The position numbers were made by a program, and so were the translations under genes. This document shows, in pieces, positions 53,928 to 63,837 of a DNA stretch of 64,000 nucleotides; the first letter of the stretch is position 1, and every line of letters begins with the position of its first letter. Origin of the DNA: Spirochaetaceae bacterium 4572_59 (GTDB lineage Bacteria > Spirochaetota > Spirochaetia > DSM-2461). The notes below the pieces were generated by a model. That model was given only the letters and a program-made list of their open reading frames with translations. It had not been told where the DNA came from and did no database searches. Location of the stretch: positions 1-64,000 of the forward strand of contig NBMC01000018.1 in NCBI GenBank assembly GCA_002084805.1. Reading direction: 5' to 3'.

Positions 53928-54479
53928 ATGCAAGTATTAAAAGATTCGGTAAGACAAAGAATTGTTACATCGGCACGGAAAGAGTTCCGGAAAAAGAGTT
54001 TTGAAAAAGCTTCAATGAGAGCGATTGCTTCTTCAGCAGGTATGACTGTAGGGAATCTCTACCGTTACTATAAAAATAAAGAAGATCTTTTTGGTTCTAT
54101 TATTGAACCACTCTATAAATCCCTGCAGGGCTTAAAAAAAGAACTGCAGACAGTTGAAGCTGACAAAATAAGCTGGCTGCTTACTCAGCTGAAAGATCTG
54201 CAGAAAGAGTATCGAATTGAGTGGCTGATTTTATCAGCCGGATCTCAGGGATCCAAGTATGAAAAAGCTTTGGATAATGTTTATGCACTGTTGCAGACAA
54301 CAATTAAAGAGGTTCTGACTGAGAACAACAAACAGTCAAATCTTGCAGCACCTGTAGCATCTGCCATTCTGCATGGTCTTCGGACCATACTTCAGACGGA
54401 GAAAAAGAATTCTCCCGAAGTTGTGGATGATTTCCTGCAGTTTATGATGTCAGATTTAATTAAAAGAGTAGCTTCATAA
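53928..54479 (+). CDS. TetR/AcrR-family transcriptional regulator
   Basis: This 183-residue regulator has an N-terminal helix-turn-helix (ARKEFRKKSFEKASMRAIAS then AGMTVGNLYRYYKNKEDLF, residues about 10-55) and an all-helical ligand domain. ATG at 53928 is chosen because GGGGGG lies six bases upstream. It has its own terminator. Target genes other than itself are not evident; the ABC exporter genes at 55458-59290 are a possible target but lie on the opposite strand beyond proB. Confidence 0.9.
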   Translation: MQVLKDSVRQRIVTSARKEFRKKSFEKASMRAIASSAGMTVGNLYRYYKNKEDLFGSIIEPLYKSLQGLKKELQTVEADKISWLLTQLKDLQKEYRIEWLILSAGSQGSKYEKALDNVYALLQTTIKEVLTENNKQSNLAAPVASAILHGLRTILQTEKKNSPEVVDDFLQFMMSDLIKRVAS

Positions 54480-54510
54480 TAGAAATAATAATATAAATTA
54501 AAAAAGTAGC

Positions 54511-54538
54511 GAGCCGGCGATTGCCGGCTCTTTTTATT
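54511..54538 (+). terminator. intrinsic terminator after the TetR gene
   Basis: GAGCCGGC-GATT-GCCGGCTC is a perfect 8-bp GC-rich stem followed by TTTTTATTT. Confidence 0.93.
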
Positions 54539-54637
54539 TCTATATGAATAAGCTGAAAAAACAAGCCGTTTGTAGACAGGAATTATCCGATTATGATATT
54601 TTTAAAATGCAGTAATTTGTAAAAACGGAGATTCCAT

Positions 54638-55450
54638 ATGCTACAACAGGTATTAAAAAATAGCAGGAAAGTTGTTATTAAGATTGGATCAAATACACTT
54701 TCCCATAATGACGGAACAATCAATCAGGATTTCTTCAAAGACCTGGCATTTCAAATTTCCGAGCTACAGAAAGATGGCAAACAGATTGTTGTTGTTTCAT
54801 CTGGAGCACGTATTGCCGGACTATCAACTCTGGGCAAGTGGAAAAGAAAAGAAGACATGCACTATAAGCAGGCTCTCTGCTCTATTGGCCAAGTTGAATT
54901 GATGGATTCCTACCGACGGGTTCTGAAGGAATATGGAATTCTGATTGGACAGATTTTGCTTACGGGAGATGATTTTTCCGATACAAACCGGACCCTTCGG
55001 ATCCGTAATACCCTATTTACTCTACTGGATGAGGGAGTGGTTCCGATCATAAATGAAAATGATTCTGTCAGCGTAGCTGAGATTGTACAGGAAGTTAAGA
55101 TTGGTGATAATGATAACCTGGCAGCTCTTACTGCCTCTCTCTGGAATGCGGATCTCCTCCTTATTATGAGTGATATAGACGGTGTATTTGATAAGGACCC
55201 CGGTACATGCTCCGATGCGAAACTTCTTGAAGTTGTCCGTGATTCCGAAAAGGTACTGAACTCCATTGAAGTGGGAGATACGGGATCCTTCGGTACAGGT
55301 GGTATTGTAACAAAAATTGATGCAGCCCGGAAGGTTAACGATTATGGAATCCCCATGATTCTGCTTAATGGCAGGAAAACCGGTATCATAAGCAAAATCA
55401 TAAGTGGCGAAGAAACAAGAGGCACCGTTTTTCTTCCGAACGAAAAATAA
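54638..55450 (+). CDS. proB: glutamate 5-kinase (no PUA domain)
   Basis: This 270-residue amino-acid kinase catalyses the first step of proline synthesis. Family blocks are VVIKIGSNTL, VVVSSGARIAG, INENDSVSVAEI and GTGGIVTKIDAARK. It is the short form lacking the C-terminal PUA domain of E. coli ProB (367 residues). No proA follows, so the proline genes are dispersed. Confidence 0.94.
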   Translation: MLQQVLKNSRKVVIKIGSNTLSHNDGTINQDFFKDLAFQISELQKDGKQIVVVSSGARIAGLSTLGKWKRKEDMHYKQALCSIGQVELMDSYRRVLKEYGILIGQILLTGDDFSDTNRTLRIRNTLFTLLDEGVVPIINENDSVSVAEIVQEVKIGDNDNLAALTASLWNADLLLIMSDIDGVFDKDPGTCSDAKLLEVVRDSEKVLNSIEVGDTGSFGTGGIVTKIDAARKVNDYGIPMILLNGRKTGIISKIISGEETRGTVFLPNEK

Positions 55451-55457
55451 TCTGATT

Positions 55458-57551
55458 TTAAGCGGATTTGCTCTCGTACTGCAGTTTGTAAAGCTTGTAA
55501 TAGAGATCTTTCCGCGCAATCAGTTCTTCATGAGTTCCCTGTTCTACAAGTTCCCCCTGAGAAAGTACGAGGATCTTATCAGCCTTCTGTATGGTACTGA
55601 TCCTATGGGCTATTACCAGAGAAGTTCTGCCTTTCAGAATCTTATCCATGGCATTTTGTACAAGTTTTTCCGTTTCAGAATCAATACTGGCCGTGGCCTC
55701 ATCCAGAATAAGCACTTCTGGATTATGAGCTAGAACACGGGCAAAGGAGAGTAGTTGCCTTTGACCGGCTGAAAGATTTGATCCTCTTTCATGAATCAGT
55801 GAATTATAACCATTCTCCATCCTCTGAATAAAAGGATCAGCCTGAACCTGTTCTGCTGCTTTACGGATCTGTTCCATGGGAATATCCGATCCCAATGCGA
55901 TATTTTCAGCAACCGTACCGGCAAAAAGAAAAACATCCTGTTGTACAGACTGGATGGTCTGTCTTAAAGATTGCAGGGGGTAGTCTTTAATATTCTTTTG
56001 ATCGAGAAGAATTTGTCCTGATTGGATATCCCACAAACGGGTGGCAAGAGAAGCAACTGTTGTCTTGCCGGCACCTGTGTATCCGACAATGGCGATATTA
56101 TCTCCCGCTTTAGCCTTGAAAGAAAGATTTTTCAGAACATAGTCATCGTTTTTATAGGCAAAATGGACATCCCGGAATTCCAGACTTCCACTTATATTCT
56201 CCGGTAGGGGATCTTTACCGGAATCCACAATACTATGATCTTCATCCAGAATCTGAAAGATCCGTTCACCTCCCGCCATGGCCGACTGCATGATGGTAAA
56301 CTTCTCGCTCATATCCATTACCGGTCTGTAGAATTTCTGAATAAGATCAATAAATGCAATTAACACTCCCAGGGTGAGAATACCCCGTCCGAACATCCCG
56401 GCTCCCCAGTAAATAACAACTCCCATGGAAATTGACCGGAAAAGGTCAACAAGAGGACGGAATATTGCAAAAACATACATCTCGGAGAGACTGGCATCCA
56501 AAAGGCTTCTATTATTATGATGAAATTCTTCTCTGGCCCGTTTTTCCTGACCAAAGATCTGAATAACTTCTATTCCCGTGATATGTTCAGAAATAAAGCC
56601 ATTTACCTTTCCAATCCAGTGACGCTGACTTCTATAGGCATTTCTGGCCATATTCCTGAATACTACAGTAGCGATAAGAACCGGAGGTATGGTTATAATC
56701 GTAATAGCTGCCAGCATAGGATTAAGCACCCAGAGGGCAATAAGAACACCAATCATAATGGCCAGATCTTTCAGAATGGAGATTGTAACAGAGGTAAAGA
56801 ATTCATTAATAGTCTCCACATCACTTGTTATACGGGAAACAAGAGTTCCCACGGGAGTTTCTCCCAGATAGCGGAGAGATTGATTCATGATATGACTCAG
56901 CATCTTTAAACGCAGATCTTTCATAACGCCCTGACTGGTCCAGGACATAGAATAAATCTGGACAAATGAAAAAAGAAGGATAACTGTGAGCAGTATAAAA
57001 TACAGAATGGTATTTCGCCGTAATCCGGAGAAATCAGAAGATCTTATTTGTTTATAAAGTTCCTGATCCACCTTCTTTAAATCAGAAAGGAGAAGAGCTC
57101 CTGTTGTATTATCCTCTGAAACTTCCATTTGAATTCCTGTCTCAAGAATAAGGGAGAGTTCTGCCTTGTTAGATTGAAACACATACCAGGCCTCAGAAGA
57201 GAGTGTGTCCTTTTCCCGTAGACGATTAATCTCAGAGTCTTTCTTCAAGGGAATATCAACTGTTCTCAAATAAACCTTTGAGCCCAGTACAAAATGCTCA
57301 TTTTCACTTACAGTTTCGGACCACAGCTCCTCTTCCATCAGAGATTCATCTATCCAGCTCCATTCTGTCATGATGTTTCTGTCAATGGTTCTCTGTAGAA
57401 GAATCGGTAGGGTTAATTCGGCTCCGGAAGCAAAAATCAGAGAGATTCCAGCCACAATAAACCAGATGCGGTAAGGGGCTGCCATTTTGAACAGCCTTGA
57501 AATAACTTTATGATTGTATTTATTTTCTACAGTACTTTTTTCTTTTTTCAT
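55458..57551 (-). CDS. ABC exporter half-transporter with large extracytoplasmic insert
   Basis: This 697-residue type IV ABC exporter subunit of the MdlB/TmrB-like group has six helices, then a nucleotide-binding domain: Walker A GYTGAGKTTVAS, signature LSAGQRQ and Walker B VLILDEATASID with a catalytic glutamate. Between TM1 and TM2 there is a charged insert of about 110 residues (about residues 55-170) not usual in these proteins, which would lie outside the cytoplasmic membrane. It overlaps the partner gene by four bases, so a heterodimer is expected. The cargo is unknown. Confidence 0.9.
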   Translation of the reverse strand: MKKEKSTVENKYNHKVISRLFKMAAPYRIWFIVAGISLIFASGAELTLPILLQRTIDRNIMTEWSWIDESLMEEELWSETVSENEHFVLGSKVYLRTVDIPLKKDSEINRLREKDTLSSEAWYVFQSNKAELSLILETGIQMEVSEDNTTGALLLSDLKKVDQELYKQIRSSDFSGLRRNTILYFILLTVILLFSFVQIYSMSWTSQGVMKDLRLKMLSHIMNQSLRYLGETPVGTLVSRITSDVETINEFFTSVTISILKDLAIMIGVLIALWVLNPMLAAITIITIPPVLIATVVFRNMARNAYRSQRHWIGKVNGFISEHITGIEVIQIFGQEKRAREEFHHNNRSLLDASLSEMYVFAIFRPLVDLFRSISMGVVIYWGAGMFGRGILTLGVLIAFIDLIQKFYRPVMDMSEKFTIMQSAMAGGERIFQILDEDHSIVDSGKDPLPENISGSLEFRDVHFAYKNDDYVLKNLSFKAKAGDNIAIVGYTGAGKTTVASLATRLWDIQSGQILLDQKNIKDYPLQSLRQTIQSVQQDVFLFAGTVAENIALGSDIPMEQIRKAAEQVQADPFIQRMENGYNSLIHERGSNLSAGQRQLLSFARVLAHNPEVLILDEATASIDSETEKLVQNAMDKILKGRTSLVIAHRISTIQKADKILVLSQGELVEQGTHEELIARKDLYYKLYKLQYESKSA

Positions 57552-59290
57552 GACTGTTCCTCCTGCTCCATAGACTGCAGATCAAAAATCCTTTTATACA
57601 GACCATCCTGACGGCTGAGCTCTTTATGAGAACCGTATTGACCTATTGATCCTTTACGAAGGACAAGGATCTTATTTGAAACCTGCAGAGTGGAGACCCT
57701 GTGGGATATGATGATATTCGTTTTCCCCTTCCTTAATTTCACCAGTTCTTTCAGTATAAACTCCTCAGTTTTTGTATCCACTGCAGAGAGGGCATCATCC
57801 AGTATCAGTAGTTCCGGATCTGCCAGAAGAGCTCTTGCAAAGGCTATCCGCTGCTTTTGACCTCCCGAAAGAGAAACGCCCCGTTCTCCCACCTGAGTTT
57901 CCATTCCATCGGGAAAGTTTTTCAGATCCCGATCCAGTGTGGAAATATGGACAACCCTGGCCAGTTCCTCTTCACTGGCATCCTCTTTTGAATAGAGGAT
58001 GTTCTCTCTGATGGAGCGGGAGAAGAGGATAGTTTCCTGGGGAACCATGGCTATGCTAGACCGCAGACTGGAAAGTTCCAGAGAGTGAAGAGGAATACCA
58101 TTATAGTGAATCTGACCTTCTTCTGATTCCAAAATACGGGGAAGGAGACGAATAAATGTTGTTTTCCCACTGCCTGTCTTTCCAAGTATCCCCAGGGTTT
58201 CACCTGCCCGGAGGGTGAGAGTCAGATCATTGATCACAGAATCCCCGGAACCATGAAAAGTATAATTCAGGGAATTAACCGTCAATTCTTTAAAGATTGG
58301 AACATCACGGGGAGATTCTCCGTTGGATATTTCAGGTTCCACTTCCAGTATCTGATTAATTCTTTTCAGAGAAGCTCCACCTCGCTGTATCAGATTAACA
58401 GTAAAACCGGCTCCAAGCATGGGCCAGATAAGCATAGCAAGATAGGACATGACTGCCACAAAATTTCCGGGATTTAACTGATTCATCATAAGCTGCGATC
58501 CCCCATACAGAAGGAGAAGACAAACCGTTATTCCCGAAAGAAAGGATACAACGGGAAAGATAAATCCCCATATCCGTATCAAAGACATATTCGCGGCCCA
58601 GTACTCATCGTTATCACGGCCGAATTCATTTAAAAAATGTTCTTCCTGGGTGAATGTTTTAATGACGCTGATTCCACTGAAGCTTTCCTGAACTCTTTCA
58701 CTGATAGCAGAATAAGCTTCCTGTACCCGTTTAAACCTTTTCCCGAGCATCTTGCCTGCAAAGAGCACAATAATTGTAATAAAAGGCAGAGGGATAATTG
58801 TGATTAGAGTCAGCCTGGAATAGGATGTAAACAGAATAACAAGTATAGCCAGGGCCATAAAAAGACCATCAATAAAAGCGACAAAGGCCATTCCACTGGC
58901 CATTCTGATGGCTTTCATATCATTAGTCATTCTTGCCATAATATCACCGGTTTTATGTTCACCATAAAAAGCTGAGCTCATATCAAGGAGATGATAGAAA
59001 ATTTTTTCGCGAAGTTCCGTCTCAATCCTGCGGGATGCTCCATGAATAAAAAATCTCCAGAAAAAACGGCCAATGGATATCAGAATAGCAAGCATAACCA
59101 TCTGAATCATGTAACGCCCTATCAGGGAGAGCTCAAAAGCTCCGACGGACACGGAATTAATGGCTTTTTTTATGAATTGGGGAATATATAAAAGTCCGGC
59201 ATCCGTAATGACCAGACAGAAAATTCCTGCAATGTAGTAAATCAGATATTTTTTCAAATAGGGGACTAGTGTTTTATACTCTTTCAGCAT
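57548..59290 (-). CDS. ABC exporter half-transporter (partner, degenerate catalytic site)
   Basis: This 580-residue exporter subunit of the MdlA/TmrA-like group has six transmembrane helices and Walker A GKTGSGKTTFIR, signature LSGGQKQ and Walker B LLILDDALSAVD. The catalytic glutamate is replaced by aspartate, the usual sign of the non-hydrolysing site in asymmetric heterodimers. I prefer ATG 59290 (MLKEYKTLVPYLKKYL) because it places TM1 as in relatives; an ATG at 59326 is possible, and neither has a strong ribosome binding site. Confidence 0.9.
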   Translation of the reverse strand: MLKEYKTLVPYLKKYLIYYIAGIFCLVITDAGLLYIPQFIKKAINSVSVGAFELSLIGRYMIQMVMLAILISIGRFFWRFFIHGASRRIETELREKIFYHLLDMSSAFYGEHKTGDIMARMTNDMKAIRMASGMAFVAFIDGLFMALAILVILFTSYSRLTLITIIPLPFITIIVLFAGKMLGKRFKRVQEAYSAISERVQESFSGISVIKTFTQEEHFLNEFGRDNDEYWAANMSLIRIWGFIFPVVSFLSGITVCLLLLYGGSQLMMNQLNPGNFVAVMSYLAMLIWPMLGAGFTVNLIQRGGASLKRINQILEVEPEISNGESPRDVPIFKELTVNSLNYTFHGSGDSVINDLTLTLRAGETLGILGKTGSGKTTFIRLLPRILESEEGQIHYNGIPLHSLELSSLRSSIAMVPQETILFSRSIRENILYSKEDASEEELARVVHISTLDRDLKNFPDGMETQVGERGVSLSGGQKQRIAFARALLADPELLILDDALSAVDTKTEEFILKELVKLRKGKTNIIISHRVSTLQVSNKILVLRKGSIGQYGSHKELSRQDGLYKRIFDLQSMEQEEQS

Positions 59291-59428
59291 AATTCTAAAT
59301 ATACATAAAAAGAGAGAGCGCGTCATTAAAGCCAGTAGTTTTCATGAAAATCCTTTCAGAACAATTAACTTGTCTGACCTGTTGAACCTTATCATTTTAA
59401 TATGATAGGGTAAGCGCAAGTAAAGATA

Positions 59429-59497
59429 AACTCATATATTCCTGATAATACGGTTCAGGAGTTTCTACAGGTTTCCGTAAAAAACCTACTATGAGCG
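59429..59497 (+). ncRNA. purine riboswitch aptamer, guanine class
   Basis: All landmarks of the purine aptamer are visible. P1 pairs CTCATA (59431-59436) with TATGAG. P2 is CCTGA/TCAGG, J2/3 is GTTTCTAC, and P3 is AGGTTT/AAACCT with L3 carrying CCGTAAA. J3/1 reads ACTAT, so the specificity base is C, meaning guanine or hypoxanthine (T would mean adenine). It sits about 100 bases before purL, the right place to shut down purine synthesis. No U-tailed terminator follows; the ribosome binding site AGGAGGAA near 59582 could be sequestered by upstream CCTC-containing segments, so control of translation is the better guess. Confidence 0.93.
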
Positions 59498-59599
59498 GAA
59501 TACATCCTCTGTTTTCAGTAATGAGAAGACTATTCCCTGATAGATAAAGAGCTTTATCGGTAAAACTAATTTATCTTCCTCAGGAGGAATACATCATTT

Positions 59600-62500
59600 A
59601 TGAATGATTTTTTCCGTATATTCGTAGAAAAGAAACAAGGCTATAACAGCGAATCTGCTGCTTTGACCGAAGATTTGAAGATTAGCCTTGGAAGCAAGGG
59701 ATTGATGCAGGCCCGCATAGTGAATATCTATGAAGTGACAGGCCTGAAAGAACGTGCCTTTAGACAGGTAAGTACTACCATTTTTGCAGAAGCCACTGCC
59801 GATTGGGTGTATAAAAATGCACCCATTGAGGGAGTGGCTGATTTTTTTGGTATTGAATATCTTCCCGGACAGTTTGATCAGCGTGCAGATTCTGCCGCAC
59901 AGTGCATTCAACTTATCTACCCGGAGTGGTCCGGAGCCGTAAGAAGCAGCAAACTAATTCTTCTTGAAGGTCAGATAGGCTCTGATGAGTTTGTTAGAAT
60001 AAAGAAATACTGTATCAATCCGCTTGAATCAAGAGAGAAGGATCTACAAAGCCATTCTCTCTTTGATTTGGGATCGACTGCCGCAGCAGTTCCTCTCATA
60101 AATGGATTTATCAAGGCATCCCCTGCAGAACTGGAACTGATAAGAGTGGAAATGGAATTGGCCATGACCGCAGAGGATCTTCAATTCTGTCAGGTCTATT
60201 TCCGTGACCAGGAAAAAAGAAATCCCAGTGAAACAGAGATTCGAGTCCTGGATACCTACTGGTCCGATCACTGCCGTCACACTACATTTGAAACTGAACT
60301 GAAAGATATTGTGATACCCGCAGGAAATTTTCACAAGACACTGACAGATAGTTTTAATCATTATCTATCGCTTAGAGAGAAACTTGGACACAGTAAAAAA
60401 CCTCTTACCCTAATGGATATGGCAACGATCTCGGGAAGAAGACTCCGGGCCGAAGGCCTGCTGGATGATATGGAAGTTTCTGAGGAGATAAATGCCTGTA
60501 GCGTCCGGATAAACGTAGATGTGGATGGGAAGGAGGAGCCTTGGCTTCTTATGTTTAAAAATGAAACACATAACCATCCTACAGAAATTGAACCCTTTGG
60601 AGGAGCTTCCACCTGTATCGGTGGAGCCATCAGAGATCCCTTATCCGGGAGATCCTATGTTTATCAGGCCATGAGAATCACAGGAAGCGCTGACCCCACA
60701 GTATCTCTGCATAAGAGTCTACCCGGAAAACTTCCTCAAAAATATATCACCCGGACTGCCGCTCGCGGCTACAGTTCCTACGGAAATCAGATAGGCCTGG
60801 CTACATCCTTTGTAAAAGAGATATACCACCCCGGATACAAAGCTAAAAGAATGGAAGTCGGTGCTGTAGTAGGGGCAGTTCCCCAGTCTATGGTACGCAG
60901 AGAAACCCCCATACCGGGAGATTCCATTATCCTGATCGGTGGGAAAACAGGACGGGATGGATGCGGTGGCGCGACAGGCTCCTCAAAAGAACATAACAGT
61001 GAATCTCTGCAAAGCTGTTCTGCAGAAGTGCAAAAGGGGAATGCTCCGGAAGAACGGAAAATTCAGCGTTTATTCAGAAATCCGGAAGTCAGCGCCCTGA
61101 TTAAAAAATGTAATGATTTCGGCGCCGGAGGAGTTTCTGTCGCTATAGGAGAACTGAGTGACGGCCTTGAAATTAACCTGGATAGAATTCCTGTAAAATA
61201 TAGTGGTTTAAGCGGTACAGAGCTGGCCATATCTGAATCCCAGGAGAGGATGGCTGTTGTTACATCCCCCAAAGATGCCCAGAAAATGATAGAACTGGCA
61301 GCTGAAGAAAACTTGGAAGCAAGCCTGGTTGCAACAGTAACAGATCAGAAACGTCTTGTTATGACCTGGCAGGGCCGTACCCTGGTTAATCTGAGCAGAA
61401 CCTTTCTGGATACAAACGGAGTTCGCTCTGAAAATGCCGTTACCCTGCCCGCAGTTGATTTATCAGTAAATCCATTCAGCAGAACAGTAACAGGCAATAA
61501 CCTGAGGGAAAAGTTTCTTTCCAACCTGAAAGATCTTAATGTCTGCTCCCAGCGCGGTCTTGTCGAGATGTTTGATGCCTCCATCGGATCGGGAACGATA
61601 CATATGCCTTACGGCGGAAAAAGACAGCTTTCCGAATCAGATCTGTCCATTCACAAACTGCCTGTTCCTTCAGGAAAAACAGAAACATGCAGCCTTTTGG
61701 CCCATGGTTTTGATCCCCGGATATTCAGTTGGAGTCCCTATCACGGCAGTATCTACAGCGTTGTCAGTTCACTTGTAAAACTATGTGCAGCCGGTGGTGA
61801 CTGGCGGACAACACGCCTTAGTTTTCAGGAGTATTTCAAACGCCTTGGTAGTGATCCCACCAACTGGGGACTTCCTTTTGCCGCATTGCTGGGAGCCATG
61901 GAAGCTCAGGAACAACTTGATATCCCCGCTATCGGTGGGAAAGATAGTATGTCGGGAACTTATCATAACATACACGTTCCCTCTACTCTCATAAGTTTTG
62001 CCGTAACAACGGCTAAAATAGGAAATACCGTATCCAGTGATTTTAAATCGGCCGGTAGTAGCGTTTATTATCTGCCTTTGAAAATCACAGAAGAATATAT
62101 TCCTTGCTGGGGTAATCTTATAAAAAATCTGGATTTCTACCAGGAATGTAATCTTTCGGGAAAAATAAAATCCGCCTCTACCATAAAAACCGGCGGAATC
62201 GGAGAAGTTCTTTTTAAAATGGCAGTGGGAAATTCCATTGGATTCTCTGGTGGAAAGGCAGAGCTTTCTCTGTTTGATAGCCTCTGGGGAGGCATTATCT
62301 TTGAATCTGATAGTAGCTCTCTCTGCAATAAAAACTCAGACCTGATATCACTAGGAAAGACTACTAATCAAAACAAAATACAATGGATTGATTTAGTAGT
62401 TACTCTATCAGATAGTCTGCAAAGCTGGAAACAGACCCTTGATCCGGTTTTTCCTGACTATAAGAATAGAGAGGCTGAAGACTGCACAATGAAAGATTTC

Positions 62501-63334
62501 AAAGCAGATGATAGAAGCAGGAGAGCTTCGATAGTAGCAAAACCCCTTGTGTATATCCCCATATTCCCAGGAACAAATTGCGAATATGATACGGAAAGAG
62601 CCTTTCAGAATGCCGGTGCCAAAAGCTGTTCAACGGTTTTCCGGAACAGGGACAAAAAGGATATTATAGCTTCCCTTAAAGAGATGGTGAGCCGGATTAA
62701 TGAATCTCAGATTCTGATGCTGTCAGGCGGATTTTCCGCAGGTGATGAACCGGAAGGTTCCGGTAAGTTTATAGCTACGGTCCTTAAAAACCCGGAGATT
62801 GCCGCTGCACTTGAACGTCTTCTTGAAAGAGATGGCTTGATTCTTGGTATCTGTAATGGCTTTCAGGCTTTGATCAAATCGGGACTCCTTCCCTATGGAC
62901 ATGTAATGGATGTTCCCGAATCAGCTCCCACACTGTCTAGAAATAGTATTAACAGACATATATCCAGAATGGTAAGCACCAGAGTTATCAGTAACAGTTC
63001 TCCCTGGACATCCATGATGCAGCCGGGAGATTGTCATAAAATCGCCATATCTCATGGAGAAGGCCGCTTTAGCGCTACACAGGAGTTTATTCATCAGATG
63101 GAAGAGAGCGGTCAGATAATGTTTCAGTACAGCACGCCTGATGGGCTGGCAAGTATGAATCCTCTCTACAATCCCAATGGTTCGGATTCTGCCATAGAAG
63201 GTATCAGCTCTTCCCATGGAAGGATACTGGGGAAGATGGGTCATAGTGAACGCTATACGGGGGATAATTTCAGAAACATACCGGGAAAGAAGCATCAGCC
63301 ACTTTTTGAATCCGGTGTTAACTATTTTAAATAG
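59600..63334 (+). CDS. purL: phosphoribosylformylglycinamidine synthase (large, single-chain PurL)
   Basis: This 1,244-residue enzyme makes FGAM from FGAR, ATP and glutamine, step four of purine synthesis. It is the long form with an N-terminal PurS-like part, two AIRS-like halves (motifs DTYWSDHCRHTTFETE, NETHNHPTEIEPFGGASTC, GGKTGRDGCGGATGSS) and a C-terminal glutaminase: nucleophile C1085 in LGICNGFQ, and H1152 and E1154 in ISHGEGRF. AGGAGG lies 12 bases before the ATG, a slightly long spacing. Controlled by the riboswitch just upstream; purE and purC follow. Confidence 0.97.
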   Translation: MNDFFRIFVEKKQGYNSESAALTEDLKISLGSKGLMQARIVNIYEVTGLKERAFRQVSTTIFAEATADWVYKNAPIEGVADFFGIEYLPGQFDQRADSAAQCIQLIYPEWSGAVRSSKLILLEGQIGSDEFVRIKKYCINPLESREKDLQSHSLFDLGSTAAAVPLINGFIKASPAELELIRVEMELAMTAEDLQFCQVYFRDQEKRNPSETEIRVLDTYWSDHCRHTTFETELKDIVIPAGNFHKTLTDSFNHYLSLREKLGHSKKPLTLMDMATISGRRLRAEGLLDDMEVSEEINACSVRINVDVDGKEEPWLLMFKNETHNHPTEIEPFGGASTCIGGAIRDPLSGRSYVYQAMRITGSADPTVSLHKSLPGKLPQKYITRTAARGYSSYGNQIGLATSFVKEIYHPGYKAKRMEVGAVVGAVPQSMVRRETPIPGDSIILIGGKTGRDGCGGATGSSKEHNSESLQSCSAEVQKGNAPEERKIQRLFRNPEVSALIKKCNDFGAGGVSVAIGELSDGLEINLDRIPVKYSGLSGTELAISESQERMAVVTSPKDAQKMIELAAEENLEASLVATVTDQKRLVMTWQGRTLVNLSRTFLDTNGVRSENAVTLPAVDLSVNPFSRTVTGNNLREKFLSNLKDLNVCSQRGLVEMFDASIGSGTIHMPYGGKRQLSESDLSIHKLPVPSGKTETCSLLAHGFDPRIFSWSPYHGSIYSVVSSLVKLCAAGGDWRTTRLSFQEYFKRLGSDPTNWGLPFAALLGAMEAQEQLDIPAIGGKDSMSGTYHNIHVPSTLISFAVTTAKIGNTVSSDFKSAGSSVYYLPLKITEEYIPCWGNLIKNLDFYQECNLSGKIKSASTIKTGGIGEVLFKMAVGNSIGFSGGKAELSLFDSLWGGIIFESDSSSLCNKNSDLISLGKTTNQNKIQWIDLVVTLSDSLQSWKQTLDPVFPDYKNREAEDCTMKDFKADDRSRRASIVAKPLVYIPIFPGTNCEYDTERAFQNAGAKSCSTVFRNRDKKDIIASLKEMVSRINESQILMLSGGFSAGDEPEGSGKFIATVLKNPEIAAALERLLERDGLILGICNGFQALIKSGLLPYGHVMDVPESAPTLSRNSINRHISRMVSTRVISNSSPWTSMMQPGDCHKIAISHGEGRFSATQEFIHQMEESGQIMFQYSTPDGLASMNPLYNPNGSDSAIEGISSSHGRILGKMGHSERYTGDNFRNIPGKKHQPLFESGVNYFK

Positions 63335-63357
63335 AGAATTAAGAGGAGAAGACAAAT

Positions 63358-63837
63358 ATGAAAGGTGCCATTATTTTCGGCAGCCGCTCCGATCTGGAGA
63401 AGATGAAGGGTGCAGCTACTTGTTTAAAGGAGTTCGGAATCGAATATGAAGCTCATATTCTTTCAGCCCACAGAGTCCCCGAAAGATTGACGGAAGTTCT
63501 GAAACGCCTGGAACGGGAAGGCATTGAGTTTATTATAGCGGGAGCCGGCTTGGCAGCCCATCTTCCCGGGGTAATAGCTTCCAAAACCATTTTGCCTGTA
63601 ATAGGTGTTCCTCTTAATGCGGCATTTGACGGAATGGATGCTCTCTTTTCCATGGTTCAAATGCCCAAATCCATACCGGTAGCCACTGTGGGAGTGAATA
63701 ACTCCTACAATGCGGGCATGCTGGCCGTACAGATGCTGGCTATTAAGTATCCGGACTTAAAACAAAAGCTGATTGATTTCAGAAAAAACATGAAAATTAA
63801 TTTTATTAAAGACAATTCAGAAGGAGTGGAATTATGA
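63358..63837 (+). CDS. purE: N5-carboxyaminoimidazole ribonucleotide mutase (class I PurE)
   Basis: The 159-residue PurE has the GSRSDLEKM phosphate loop, [10 protein letters not shown] and [16 protein letters not shown], which are class I (mutase) signatures. This differs from Treponema denticola, whose PurE is class II (AIR carboxylase). A class I enzyme needs PurK, not seen in this window. AGAGGAG precedes the ATG. The stop overlaps the purC start (ATGA). Confidence 0.95.
   Translation: MKGAIIFGSRSDLEKMKGAATCLKEFGIEYEAHILSAHRVPERLTEVLKRLEREGIEFIIAGAGLAAHLPGVIASKTILPVIGVPLNAAFDGMDALFSMVQMPKSIPVATVGVNNSYNAGMLAVQMLAIKYPDLKQKLIDFRKNMKINFIKDNSEGVEL

Noticed and set aside
59971-60630. Minus-strand frames within purL
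   Set aside because: They oppose conserved PurL catalytic motifs and have no independent support.
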